A stretch of DNA of 64,000 nucleotides. Source: Prevotella sp. (GTDB taxonomy: Bacteria; Bacteroidota; Bacteroidia; Bacteroidales; Bacteroidaceae). Position numbers and translations under genes: made by a program. Under the pieces are notes generated by a model, which did no database searches, was not told the DNA's origin, and was given only the letters and a program-made list of their open reading frames with translations. This document shows positions 33,944 through 42,928 of this stretch, piece after piece; within the stretch, counting starts at the first letter, position 1; each line of letters starts with the position of its first letter. The stretch lies in contig JAGCZA010000007.1 of the NCBI GenBank assembly GCA_017960525.1, forward strand, positions 33,600-97,599, written 5' to 3'.

Positions 33944-34771
33944 ATGAATACCAAGCAACTAAACATTTTTGAACAAATGGAAGCTACTAATCCTCTTAAG
34001 GGGAAACGTATTTGTTTAACAGGTGAGTTTCGAATGTCTCAAAAAGAACTGAACTCAAGACTGAAAGCTGTTGGCGTAATTGCCATAGATCGTATTTCAG
34101 ACACTCGCATTTATAAAGAGGGCGAAACTATACCACCAATTAAAGAATCGACCAGTTTTTTCGTTGTTGGTACAAACCCCAATGAAGATTCTTTGAAACG
34201 GTATACACTAAATCAACACGATGGGTATCATGCCAAAATGATAACTGAGGATAAACTATATGAATATCTCGATGGAATATTCACTAAGGAAGATATGGTC
34301 CCAGATAGTGTTGAGAAACAACTAAGCATTGACATAAGTTATTATAAATGGAGTGCCCCAACGATTAACGGAAAGACATTCATTTCTCGAGTGTCTTCAC
34401 CTCTAATATACGAAGAAGACAAAAATCCTATATCACAAAAGGAAATCTTTGTACCTGATATTACAGGTATTGATATGAACATATTCTATCAAATTATAGG
34501 CAATCTAGGAGGTTACGCTAACAAAGAGTATTTCGAGGACACCAATCTAATCTTAATTAGTGATGAAACCTTAAGGAACTTAGAGAAAGGAATTAAAAAT
34601 AATGTAATACTTGATATTGAAAACCGATATAATAAAAGCAACACCAAAATTTTTAATGTTCAATTCACAAGTGAATCTGATTTTATAAATTGGGTTAAAC
34701 GCAGGATGATATTATATCCTGATGAAAGCACTATTGAACTCCTTCAAAAATATGAGTTAAGCAAGATATAA
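33944..34771 (+). CDS. Protein with two BRCT domains and a clamp-binding-like N-terminus
   Basis: A 275-residue AT-rich gene, 18 nt after the exonuclease gene. The first BRCT-like domain (about residues 17-112) begins LKGKRICLTGEFRMSQKELNSRLKAVGV. A second, more diverged one (about 165-270) contains FVPDITGIDMNIFYQIIGNLGGYANKEYF. No catalytic motif was found, so it is probably an adaptor. The N-terminus KQLNIFEQM resembles the beta-sliding-clamp peptide QL[SD]LF, as do two sites in PolA. The trio polA-exonuclease/BRCT-BRCT/BRCT suggests a linked DNA-repair or replication module; this is inference. No known named family is assigned. Confidence 0.75.
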   Translation: MNTKQLNIFEQMEATNPLKGKRICLTGEFRMSQKELNSRLKAVGVIAIDRISDTRIYKEGETIPPIKESTSFFVVGTNPNEDSLKRYTLNQHDGYHAKMITEDKLYEYLDGIFTKEDMVPDSVEKQLSIDISYYKWSAPTINGKTFISRVSSPLIYEEDKNPISQKEIFVPDITGIDMNIFYQIIGNLGGYANKEYFEDTNLILISDETLRNLEKGIKNNVILDIENRYNKSNTKIFNVQFTSESDFINWVKRRMILYPDESTIELLQKYELSKI

Positions 34772-34920
34772 TATATAAATTTGTTCCATAATACGCTACC
34801 AAAAGCTACACAGGAAGGAGCTTCCACCACTCCACCCGCCCATCAAGGAGAGGGATAAAGCCCTGTGCAAACAGCTGAGAATACCCCTCCCCCAACCCCT
34901 CCCCTTATAGGGGCGGGGGG
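34772..34920. repeat. Junction region with GC-rich palindrome
   Basis: A short AT-rich tail after the BRCT gene changes into GC-rich sequence containing CTTCCACCACTCCACCCGCC and then a CCCCTCC...TTATA...GGGGCGGGG inverted repeat (about 34885-34920). The palindrome directly abuts the polA remnant, so it marks the right junction. It is similar in style to the palindrome after susD. Confidence 0.5.
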
Positions 34921-34922
34921 AG

Positions 34923-35166
34923 GAGATACGAAAGGCTTTCTTTTCGGAGCCAGGCTGTCTCTACTTCTCGGCAGACTACAATCAGCTAAGGCATCCAGTC
35001 GAAGATGATTCTCCAGGTGCACGATGAACTGAACTTCTCCGTTGTGCCAGAAGAGAAGGGTAGGGTGGAGGCTATCGTGCTTGAGGAGATGCAGCAGGCG
35101 CTGCAGTTGGCAGTGCCGCTGGTGGCTGACAGCGGCTGGGGCGATAACTGGCTGGAGGCGCACTAA
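34923..35166 (+). pseudogene. Remnant of a GC-rich polA 3' end
   Basis: Two out-of-frame blocks match the polymerase domain. Positions 34923-34988 encode EIRKAFFSEPGCLYFSADYN plus QL, covering motif A (compare EIRKVFVPEPGCLFFSADYS in the intact gene). Positions 34996-35166 encode a 56-codon end containing the motif C region MILQVHDELNFSVVPEE and finishing DNWLEAH-stop. The part between motifs A and C is deleted. The blocks have the GC-rich composition of the polA 5' half, so they are best explained as the original 3' end, displaced when AT-rich DNA took over the gene. Confidence 0.9.
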
Positions 35167-35254
35167 GGGGGGGTGGCTGAGCCATTTGCGCCCACTACAA
35201 AGTCGCCCTGCATCAGCCCCGGCGAACAGCTAATCACTTCATTGCAAGACAACT

Positions 35255-35815
35255 ATGCGAAGACTCTTGATTCCACTACTGCTGCTGACGGCCTGCACGC
35301 ACACACCCGAAAAGGGCGACCCGTCAGAACTGATGAAGACGGCCTTGCGCTACGACGCCGCAGGGCGGTATGAGGATGCCGCCGAATGGTACCGCAAGGC
35401 CGCCGAGCAGGGCCTTTCGGAGGCACAGAACAACCTCGGCGTGATGTACAAGGACGGGCAGGGCGTCAAGCAAGACTACAACGAGGCCGCCCGCTGGTTC
35501 CTGTTGGCTGCCTGTCAGGGTAACGTGCTGGCACAGTCGAACTTAGGCTGGATGTACCAGTCGGGTAGGGGAGTAGTCCAGAACTACGACTCCGCCTTCT
35601 ATTGGTACAAGCAAGCCGCTCTGAAAGGCCACGCCGCCGCCCAGAACAACCTGGGGCGGATGCTGCGCGACGGGCTTGGCGTGAAAGCCGACAGCGACAG
35701 CGCCCACTACTGGATAGAAAAGGCAGCCCTGCAAGGACTGCCTCAAGCACAAAAGAACCTGGAGCGGCTCGGCGTCAGCCCTTCTCCACCAGAATACGGG
35801 CGTCAACAGCAATGA
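35255..35815 (+). CDS. Sel1-repeat lipoprotein
   Basis: A 186-residue protein with a lipobox-like signal (MRRLLIPLLLLTAC, Cys 14). Four or so Sel1/TPR-like repeats follow, for example YRKAAEQGLSEAQNNLGVMYKDGQGV and YKQAALKGHAAAQNNLGRMLRDGLGV. Such proteins scaffold interactions in the periplasm; the partner is unknown. Its last 41 nt overlap the convergent acyl-CoA synthetase gene, so there is no room for a terminator between them. It would have followed the original polA end. Confidence 0.85.
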   Translation: MRRLLIPLLLLTACTHTPEKGDPSELMKTALRYDAAGRYEDAAEWYRKAAEQGLSEAQNNLGVMYKDGQGVKQDYNEAARWFLLAACQGNVLAQSNLGWMYQSGRGVVQNYDSAFYWYKQAALKGHAAAQNNLGRMLRDGLGVKADSDSAHYWIEKAALQGLPQAQKNLERLGVSPSPPEYGRQQQ

Positions 35816-37847
35816 CATCCTGCTCGTCGGCCAGCAGGGGGTTGATGTCCATTTCCTTAATCTCAGTGGCGAAGCGGAGCAGGGTAGAGAGGCGAACGAT
35901 AATCTCGGCATATTTCCGCTCGTTGATGCCCTTCTGTCCCCGCGTACCTTTCAATATCTTATAGCCGCGCAGCGAGTGAATCATCGAGTGGGCCTCCTCA
36001 TAGGAAAGGGGAGCCAAGCCGCTACTCACGTCCTTCAGCACCTCCACGAAGATGCCGCCCAGTCCGCAGAGCACCACGTGGCCGAAGCGCGGTTCATACT
36101 TCGCCCCGATGAAGAGTTCTGTGCCACGAATCATCTTCTGCACCATCACCGCCGTAGCCCCGTCGATACACATCATACGGTCGAACTCAGCACTCAGCAC
36201 CTCTTTTGAGCGGATGTTCAGGGCTACACCGCCCACGTCGCTCTTATGCACCGGCCCCACCACCTTTGCCACCACGGGATAGCCCGTCTTCTCTGCAAAG
36301 GCCAGCACCTCGTCTCTGTCGGCGCTGACGAACTCAGGCACCGTGGGAATGCCAGCGGCAGAAAGCAGGGCATGCACCGTCTCCGGCTGAAGAAAACCCT
36401 GACTGTCTATACCGTCGATGATTTTACGGATGCGAGGCACATCGACCCCGTTCACCACCACGTTCTGGTCGGCAGGGGCGGGCGTCTTCATCACCTGGGT
36501 GAGTGCTGTGGCCAGCGTCACCTCGTCGCTGAAGTTCACGTGGCCCTTCCTGAGAAACTCCTGCACCTCCGGCCCGGCCGTGTTCACACTGGGCAGGATG
36601 GGGAAGATGGGCTTGCGGCAAGTCATCATCTTCTTGTGCAGCACATCGTAGATTTCAAACACCTTCACCAGGCCAGGCGTGCCGAAAATGACCATAATGG
36701 CATCTATCTCGTCAAACCGCTGTTCGCAATAGTCGATGGCCGTGGCCAGATGTTCCGGCTGTGCCGTGGCTAAAATGTCGATGGGGTTGGCCACCGACGA
36801 GCCGGGCAGCAGCTTCTGTTTCAGTTCGTCGGCCACAGGGCCAAAGAGGGCAGGCACGTTGATGCCGCCTTTCGACAGCGCGTCGGTGAGCATCACGCCT
36901 GGGCCTCCGGCGTGAGTGATAATGGCAATGTTCAGTTGGGAACTGAGAGCGGAGTCGGTGGAATTGAAGATACACCCCACGGTGGTCAGTTCCTCGCGTG
37001 AGAAGCACCTGACGATGCCGGCCTTACGGAAGAGGGCCTCTACGGCAGCATCGCTGCTGGCAATGGCTCCCGTGTGACTGCTGGCGGCGCGGCTGCCTGC
37101 CGACGACGACCCCGCTTTGATGGCGGCGATGCGGCATCCTTTGCGTATGAGGCTGGTGGCGTGGAAGAGCAGTTTGTCGGGGTCGGCTATGTTTTCTATG
37201 TAAAGCAGCTTTACTGGCGAGTCGCGCTCCGGGTCGAAGTTTTCGTCCATATATTCCAGCACGTCCTCAATGCCTATCTGCCGCCCGTTGCCGATTGACC
37301 ATACTGAGTTGAACTGCAAGCCTTTCGTCACGGCACTCTCCAGGATGAAGACCGCCGTGGCCCCCGAGCCGGAAATGAAATCCACGCCCTTGGGGTTCAG
37401 TTGCGGGATGGGTTTGGTGAACACCGAATGGTGCCAGCGCGTGAGCAGGCCGATGCAGTTGGGGCCTATCAGCGCACAACCATACTTCTCGCACGCATCC
37501 AGTATCTGCTGTTCCAGCACGGCTCCTTCGGGCGTTTCCTCGCCAAAGCCCGCCGAAATGATGATGAAGGCCTTGACGCCCTTCTCGCTGGCCAGCAGTT
37601 CCACATATTGCGGACAGAAGCGGGCGGCCACCACCAGGATGGCCAGGTCGGTGGGCGGCAGCTCGCGGGCATCGTGGAAGGCCTTGATGCCCTGCACCTC
37701 GTCCTCCTTCGGGTTCACCACGCGCAGCGTGCCGCTATAGCCGCCACTCAACAGATTTCTCACCACAGCACCGCCTGGCTTGTGCACATTGTTCGAGCCG
37801 CCAATCACGACGATACTCTCAGGCTGCAACAGTTGTCGGTTGATCAT
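35775..37847 (-). CDS. Acyl-CoA synthetase (NDP-forming), fused alpha-beta
   Basis: A 690-residue protein. The CoA-binding Rossmann domain (residues 1-130, SIVVIGGSNNVHKPGGAVVRNLL) is followed by two succinyl-CoA-synthetase-like domains (about 150-460), including the active-site histidine region SHTGAIASSDAAVEALF. A C-terminal ATP-grasp domain (about 480-690) has GYPVVAKVVGPVHKSDVGGV and GLGGIFVEVLKDVS. The enzyme reversibly makes acyl-CoA and ADP + Pi from the acid, CoA and ATP, often yielding ATP from acetyl-CoA in fermentation. Substrate (acetate, propionate or branched acids) is not evident. Confidence 0.92.
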   Translation of the reverse strand: MINRQLLQPESIVVIGGSNNVHKPGGAVVRNLLSGGYSGTLRVVNPKEDEVQGIKAFHDARELPPTDLAILVVAARFCPQYVELLASEKGVKAFIIISAGFGEETPEGAVLEQQILDACEKYGCALIGPNCIGLLTRWHHSVFTKPIPQLNPKGVDFISGSGATAVFILESAVTKGLQFNSVWSIGNGRQIGIEDVLEYMDENFDPERDSPVKLLYIENIADPDKLLFHATSLIRKGCRIAAIKAGSSSAGSRAASSHTGAIASSDAAVEALFRKAGIVRCFSREELTTVGCIFNSTDSALSSQLNIAIITHAGGPGVMLTDALSKGGINVPALFGPVADELKQKLLPGSSVANPIDILATAQPEHLATAIDYCEQRFDEIDAIMVIFGTPGLVKVFEIYDVLHKKMMTCRKPIFPILPSVNTAGPEVQEFLRKGHVNFSDEVTLATALTQVMKTPAPADQNVVVNGVDVPRIRKIIDGIDSQGFLQPETVHALLSAAGIPTVPEFVSADRDEVLAFAEKTGYPVVAKVVGPVHKSDVGGVALNIRSKEVLSAEFDRMMCIDGATAVMVQKMIRGTELFIGAKYEPRFGHVVLCGLGGIFVEVLKDVSSGLAPLSYEEAHSMIHSLRGYKILKGTRGQKGINERKYAEIIVRLSTLLRFATEIKEMDINPLLADEQDVIAVDARILVEKG

Positions 37848-37948
37848 AATACATCATCTTGTTTAAGGATGCTGCAAAAATACGAAAAATAGCTGAATTA
37901 CCAACCTATTTTTGGAGAATTAACGCAATTGGGTGAAAAATGCCGAAA

Positions 37949-38033
37949 AATTTGGACGAACCAAACTATGAGAAAGGACGAACCAAACTACCAGTTTGGA
38001 CGAACCAAACTCCTGGTTTGGACGAACCAAATT
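37949..38033 (+). repeat. 22-bp-period palindrome array B (four units)
   Basis: Units 37949-37967, 37971-37989, 37993-38011 and 38015-38033 are separated by ATG, ACC and CCT. The core GGACGAACCAAA is invariant in all four. The third unit is the perfect palindrome AGTTTGGACGAACCAAACT. The array ends 52 nt before the dxs -33 box. Confidence 0.9.
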
Positions 38034-38085
38034 TTCAGCCTGGAGAAACAAAAGTCTGCTATACTGCAAATTTAGGCCAGTTTCT

Positions 38086-38116
38086 TTTGCCGTTTACAGG
38101 AAAAGTTGTATCTTTG
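38086..38116 (+). promoter_or_regulatory. dxs promoter
   Basis: TTTG (38086-38089) and TATCTTTG (38109-38116) are 19 nt apart. Transcription should begin near 38124, which excludes the upstream in-frame start at 38106 and supports GTG 38142. Confidence 0.75.
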
Positions 38117-38141
38117 CGGCGAAATAAACCAAATCTACTCT

Positions 38142-40049
38142 GTGGAATCTAAGAAACAAGAAATACTCTGTACCATAGATCATCCCGCCCAACTGCGACA
38201 GCTCTCCATCGAACAGCTGCCCCAGTTGTGCGCTGAACTGCGCGAAGACATTGTGCAGGAACTGTCGGTGAACCCGGGCCACCTGGCGTCGAGCCTGGGC
38301 GTGGTGGAGTTGACGGTGGCCTTGCACTATGTGTTCAACACGCCCGACGACCGCATTGTCTGGGACGTTGGCCACCAGGCTTACGGCCACAAGATTCTGA
38401 CGGGGCGGCGCGAACAGTTCTCCACCAACCGCAAACTGGGCGGCATCAAGCCTTTCCCCTCGCCTGAAGAGAGCGAATACGACTCGTTCATCTGCGGCCA
38501 CGCGTCGAACAGCATTTCCGCCGCGCTGGGTATGGCGGTGGCGGCTGGTGGCAAGCGGAAGGTGGTGGCCGTCATCGGCGATGGTGCAATGAGTGGCGGA
38601 CTGGCCTTCGAGGGCCTGAACAACGTGTCGTCCAGCCCTAACGATATGCTCATCGTGCTCAACGACAACGATATGTCCATCGACCGCGCCGTGGGCGGAA
38701 TGGAGCAGTATCTGCTGAATCTCGACACCAACGAGACCTACAACCGCGTGCGCTTCCGCGTGTCGCAATGGATGCGCACCCACGGTATGCTCAAGGAAGA
38801 CCGACGGAAGGGCATCATCCGCCTGACCAATGCGCTGAAGAGCGTCATCGCCCGCCAGCAGAATATCTTCGAGGGAATGAACATCCGCTACTTCGGCCCC
38901 TTCGACGGCCACGATGTGAAGGAACTGGTGCGCATATTGCGACAACTGAAGGATATGCACGGGCCCAAGTTGCTCCATTTGCACACGAAGAAGGGCCACG
39001 GCTACGCTCCTGCCGAGAACTACAAGCCCGTGTGGCACGCCCCAGGCAAGTTCGACCCCGACACGGGCGAACTGCTGGAGGGCGATAGCGATGGTAAGCC
39101 GCCGAAGTTCCAGGAAGTCTTCGGACACACGTTGCTGGAACTGGCCCGCCAGAATCCGAAAATCGTGGGTGTCACGCCCGCTATGCCTACAGGTTGCTCG
39201 ATGAATATTGCGATGAAGGAGTTGCCCGACCGTATGTTCGACGTGGGCATTGCCGAGGGGCACGCCGTCACTTTCTCGGCCGGTATGGCCAAAGAGGGGA
39301 TGGTGCCTTTCTGCAACATCTACTCGGCCTTCGCCCAGCGTGCCTACGACAACGTCATCCACGATGTGGCCATCCTCCGGTTGCCCGTAGTGCTCTGTCT
39401 CGACCGTGCCGGCCTCGTTGGTGAAGACGGCCCTACGCACCACGGCGCTTTCGACCTGGCCGCCCTGCGACCCATACCCAATCTGACCATCTGCTCGCCG
39501 ATGGACGAGCACGAGTTGCGCCGACTGATGTATACCGCCCAATTGCCTGACAAAGGACCCTTCGTCATCCGCTATCCGAGGGGTAGGGGAGTGCTCACCG
39601 ACTGGCGTTGCCCCTTGGAGGAAATCAAGGTGGGCACAGGGCGCAAACTCCACGACGGCAACGACATTGCCGTGCTGACCATCGGCCCCATCGGCAACGA
39701 TGTGGAGGCGTTGTTGAGAGACAATAGTTTTGAGTTGGGAGACAAGACTGAAGTCTCTCAACCCTCTATCGCGCACTATGATATGCGTTTCCTCAAGCCT
39801 TTGGACGAGGACATCCTCCACGAAGTGGGCCAGCGCTTCAAGCGCATCGTCACCATAGAGGACGGCGCACGTCAGGGCGGTCTCGGCTCCGCCGTTCTGG
39901 AATGGATGAGCGACCACGGCTACACGCCCCAAGTCACCCGCCTGGGCCTGCCCGACCAGTTCGTGGAGCACGGCACCGTGGCAGAGTTGCGCAAGATTGC
40001 AGGACTCGACAAAGACAGCATCATCAGGGTGTTGAGAGATGAGAGATGA
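38142..40049 (+). CDS. dxs: 1-deoxy-D-xylulose-5-phosphate synthase
   Basis: A 635-residue thiamine-diphosphate enzyme that condenses pyruvate and glyceraldehyde-3-phosphate, the first step of the MEP isoprenoid pathway. The TPP-binding motif starts [10 protein letters not shown] and ends in NDND. Family blocks [33 protein letters not shown] and [21 protein letters not shown] are intact, as is the C-terminal transketolase domain. The start is set at GTG 38142 because the promoter leaves no room for the upstream ATG-like start at 38106. The trkA gene follows after 26 nt. Confidence 0.97.
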   Translation: MESKKQEILCTIDHPAQLRQLSIEQLPQLCAELREDIVQELSVNPGHLASSLGVVELTVALHYVFNTPDDRIVWDVGHQAYGHKILTGRREQFSTNRKLGGIKPFPSPEESEYDSFICGHASNSISAALGMAVAAGGKRKVVAVIGDGAMSGGLAFEGLNNVSSSPNDMLIVLNDNDMSIDRAVGGMEQYLLNLDTNETYNRVRFRVSQWMRTHGMLKEDRRKGIIRLTNALKSVIARQQNIFEGMNIRYFGPFDGHDVKELVRILRQLKDMHGPKLLHLHTKKGHGYAPAENYKPVWHAPGKFDPDTGELLEGDSDGKPPKFQEVFGHTLLELARQNPKIVGVTPAMPTGCSMNIAMKELPDRMFDVGIAEGHAVTFSAGMAKEGMVPFCNIYSAFAQRAYDNVIHDVAILRLPVVLCLDRAGLVGEDGPTHHGAFDLAALRPIPNLTICSPMDEHELRRLMYTAQLPDKGPFVIRYPRGRGVLTDWRCPLEEIKVGTGRKLHDGNDIAVLTIGPIGNDVEALLRDNSFELGDKTEVSQPSIAHYDMRFLKPLDEDILHEVGQRFKRIVTIEDGARQGGLGSAVLEWMSDHGYTPQVTRLGLPDQFVEHGTVAELRKIAGLDKDSIIRVLRDER

Positions 40050-40075
40050 GAGTTTAGAGATAAGACTTAAATGAT

Positions 40076-41434
40076 ATGAAAATAGTCATTGCCGGCGCAG
40101 GAGCCGTAGGAACACACCTGTCGAAGTTACTCTCAACGGAGCATCACGATTGCGTACTCATCGACGACGACGAGGAGCGGTTGGAGGGCGTAGATGCCAA
40201 CTACGACATTATGGCGCTGAACGACTCGCCCACGAGCATCAAAACCCTGAAAGATGCCGGCGTGGACAATGCCGACCTCTTCGTGGGTGTCACACGCTAC
40301 GAGAGCCGCAACATCACGGCCTGCGCCCTGGCCCACGCTTTGGGCGCCAAGAAAACGGTGGCACGCATAGACAACTACGAGTATCTGCAACCGCAGAACC
40401 TGAAGTTCTTCAACGACCTGGGCATCGACTCGCTGGTCTATCCCGAGGTGTTGGCCGCCATCGACATCATCAACGGCCTGAAGATGTCGTGGGCACGTCA
40501 GCGATTAGACGTCCACGACGGCGCACTCGTCCTCCTGGGCATCAAGTTGCGCGAAGGTTGCGAGATACTGAACCAGCCGCTTAAAGACCTCTGCGGCCCG
40601 GACGACCCCTACCACGTGGTGGCCATCAGCCGCGACGACGACACCATCATCCCCAGCGGATTCGACGAACTGAACCTGGGCGACCTGGCCTACTTTATGA
40701 CCACCAAGGACTATATCCCCTATATCCGCAAGATTGTGGGCAAGGAGCACTACGAGGACGTGCACAACGTCATCATTATGGGCGGCGGCAAGACGGCTGT
40801 CAGGGCCGCGCTGACTATGCCCGACTCGATGAATCTGAAAATCATTGAGCACTCGGCAGCCCGTTGTGAGCGACTGAACCAACTCCTGGCCGACACCGAC
40901 GCTATGGTCATCCACGGCGACGGACGCGACCTGGGCCTGCTCGACGAGGAGGGCATACGCCACACGCAGGCCTTCGTGGCCCTGACCGGCAATGCCGAAA
41001 CCAACATACTGGCCTGCCTGGCGGCAAAGAAACTGGGCGTCAGAAAGACGGTGGCAATGGTCGAAAACCTGGACTACGTCCCAATGGCCGAAAGCCTCGA
41101 CATTGGCACCATCATCAACAAGAAGACGGTGGCCGCCAGCCACATCTTCCAGATGATGATGCGGGCCGACGTGCGCAGCCTGCGCTCGCTGATGATGCTC
41201 GATGCCGAAGTGGCCGAGTTTGTGGCCGCCGAAGGCTCGAAGGTGACGCGCAAGCCCGTCAAGGAACTGGGCCTCCCCTCGGGGATGACCATCGGCGGAC
41301 TGGTGCGCGGCAACGACGGCATCCTCGTCAACGGCAACACGCAAATTGTGGCCGGCGACTCGGTGATGGTGTTCTGCCATAAGCACTATCTGGAGAAAGC
41401 CGAGAAATTCTTCAAGAAATCACAATTGTGGTAG
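40076..41434 (+). CDS. trkA: Trk potassium uptake regulatory protein TrkA
   Basis: A 452-residue cytoplasmic gating ring protein. Two RCK-N Rossmann domains with GAGAVGTHLSKLL (residues 6-18) and IMGGGKTAVRAAL (about 233-245) bind NAD(H). Each is followed by an RCK-C (TrkA_C) domain. It controls the TrkH channel encoded 9 nt downstream, and this pairing confirms the role. Sequence between the halves is complete. Confidence 0.96.
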   Translation: MKIVIAGAGAVGTHLSKLLSTEHHDCVLIDDDEERLEGVDANYDIMALNDSPTSIKTLKDAGVDNADLFVGVTRYESRNITACALAHALGAKKTVARIDNYEYLQPQNLKFFNDLGIDSLVYPEVLAAIDIINGLKMSWARQRLDVHDGALVLLGIKLREGCEILNQPLKDLCGPDDPYHVVAISRDDDTIIPSGFDELNLGDLAYFMTTKDYIPYIRKIVGKEHYEDVHNVIIMGGGKTAVRAALTMPDSMNLKIIEHSAARCERLNQLLADTDAMVIHGDGRDLGLLDEEGIRHTQAFVALTGNAETNILACLAAKKLGVRKTVAMVENLDYVPMAESLDIGTIINKKTVAASHIFQMMMRADVRSLRSLMMLDAEVAEFVAAEGSKVTRKPVKELGLPSGMTIGGLVRGNDGILVNGNTQIVAGDSVMVFCHKHYLEKAEKFFKKSQLW

Positions 41435-41443
41435 GAGTTTGGT

Positions 41444-42901
41444 ATGGTGATAAACTTTAGGATTATTTCAAAGATTCTGGGTTCGTTGCTCTTCATCGAG
41501 GCGTTCTTTATGGGCTGCTGCCTGGCAATGGCCTTCACCTTCCACGAAGACGACGTGATGGCCTTCATTATGTCCACGTTCCTCACCTTCGGCTCCGCGT
41601 TTCTCTTCCTTTTCTTTGGCCACGAGGCTGAAAACTCCTTGAGCCGCCGCGACGCCTACGTGGTGGTGACGCTCACCTGGGTGGTGTTCTCGTTCTTTGG
41701 GATGTTCCCCTTCCTCATCCACGGCTCAGTAACCAGCCTCACCGACGCCTATTTCGAGACAATGTCGGGATTTACCACTACGGGCGCTACCGTCATTGAC
41801 GACGTGGAGTCTTTGCCCCACGGTCTGCTCTTCTGGCGGTCGCTGATGCAATGGATTGGCGGCTTGGGAATCGTGTTCTTCACCGTAGCCCTGTTGCCAC
41901 AACTTGTGGGCGGAAGCGTGAAGGTGTTTGCCGCCGAGGCCACCGGCCCTATGCGCTCGAAGATGCACCCGCGACTCTCCACCTTTGCCAAGTGGATTTG
42001 GAGCATCTATATCTTTCTCACCGTGGCCTGCGCTTTCTCTTTCTGGGCAGCAGGTATGGACTGGTTCGACGCCACCAACTACTCTATGTCGACCACGGCC
42101 ACAGGCGGATTCTCCACCCACAACGGCACCATTTTCCTGGCCTCGCCACTGGTGGAGTATCTGGCCATCCTGTTCCAGTTCCTCTCCGGCATCAACTTCA
42201 CTCTGCTCTACATTGGCCTCATCAAGGGGAAAGTGGGCTTGGTGTGGCGCAACTCTGAGTTCCGGTTTTATCTCTCTGTCATTGCCATCGCCACGTTGTG
42301 GATTATGTACCTCCTGCTCACCAGTATGGACTATTCCATAGAACTGGCCTTCCGCTCGGCCCTGTTCCAGGTAGTGTCGTTTATCACCACCACCGGCCTT
42401 TCCTGTACCGATGCGGGTATGTGGCCCAGGCTCACCTGGGGCATCCTGTGGCTGCTGATGTTCATTGGCGCCTGCGCTGGCAGTACCACGGGCGGATTCA
42501 AGAGCATCCGCGTGCTGATGCTGCTGAAGGTGCTACGCAATGAGTTCCGACACATCCTCCACCCCAATGCCGTGTTGCCGGTAAAGATGAACGGCCAGAG
42601 CATCCCACAGGGCAAGTTGGTGTCGTTGCTGGCCTTCTTCACGCTTTATCTCATCGCCTTGACCGCCATTACTGCCATTATGGCCGTTAGCGGCATCGAC
42701 ATCACCAATGCCATCACCATTTCTTTGAGCCTCATCTGCAACATCGGCGCCGGTCTTGACACAAATATGGGCCCGCAGATGTCGTGGGCCGACCTCTCTG
42801 TGGGCCTCAAATGGCTCTGCTCCTTCCTGATGCTTGTCGGCCGTCTGGAAATCGTGGCCATCTTGGTGCTCTTCACCCGCTCGTTCTGGAAAGAGAATTA
42901 A
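41444..42901 (+). CDS. trkH: Trk potassium transporter membrane subunit TrkH
   Basis: A 485-residue polytopic inner-membrane protein. Four pore-loop filter segments of the SKT family are visible: MSGFTTTGATVIDD, MSTTATGGFST, ITTTGLSCTD and a last one near SLICNIGAGLD. The gating-loop motif GACAGSTTGGFKSIRV is present. It imports K+ and is gated by TrkA, encoded directly upstream. Its stop is 27 nt from the helicase gene. Confidence 0.96.
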   Translation: MVINFRIISKILGSLLFIEAFFMGCCLAMAFTFHEDDVMAFIMSTFLTFGSAFLFLFFGHEAENSLSRRDAYVVVTLTWVVFSFFGMFPFLIHGSVTSLTDAYFETMSGFTTTGATVIDDVESLPHGLLFWRSLMQWIGGLGIVFFTVALLPQLVGGSVKVFAAEATGPMRSKMHPRLSTFAKWIWSIYIFLTVACAFSFWAAGMDWFDATNYSMSTTATGGFSTHNGTIFLASPLVEYLAILFQFLSGINFTLLYIGLIKGKVGLVWRNSEFRFYLSVIAIATLWIMYLLLTSMDYSIELAFRSALFQVVSFITTTGLSCTDAGMWPRLTWGILWLLMFIGACAGSTTGGFKSIRVLMLLKVLRNEFRHILHPNAVLPVKMNGQSIPQGKLVSLLAFFTLYLIALTAITAIMAVSGIDITNAITISLSLICNIGAGLDTNMGPQMSWADLSVGLKWLCSFLMLVGRLEIVAILVLFTRSFWKEN

Positions 42902-42928
42902 TCAACTTGCAACCATCACATCGTCATT

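Larger units (their letters stand above)
31210..34800 (+). mobile_element. AT-rich horizontally acquired segment inside and after polA
   Basis: From about 31.2 kb to 34.8 kb the DNA is markedly AT-rich, with A/T-ending codons, unlike everything around it. It comprises the 3' half of polA, an exonuclease-BRCT gene and a two-BRCT gene. Directly to its right are pieces of a GC-rich polA 3' end, as expected if incoming DNA replaced the native end. No integrase, transposase or terminal repeats were seen, so homologous recombination on the left and illegitimate joining on the right is the simplest model. Boundaries are approximate; 30.7-30.9 kb is also rather AT-rich. Confidence 0.7.

Noticed and set aside
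12575-38033. CRISPR array from regularly spaced repeats at 12.6 and 38.0 kb
   Set aside because: Units are 19 bp with 3-nt spacers, far too short for CRISPR spacers, and no cas gene is present.
38106-38141. Extended dxs start at 38106
   Set aside because: It lies upstream of the predicted transcription start near 38124; GTG 38142 fits the family N-terminus.
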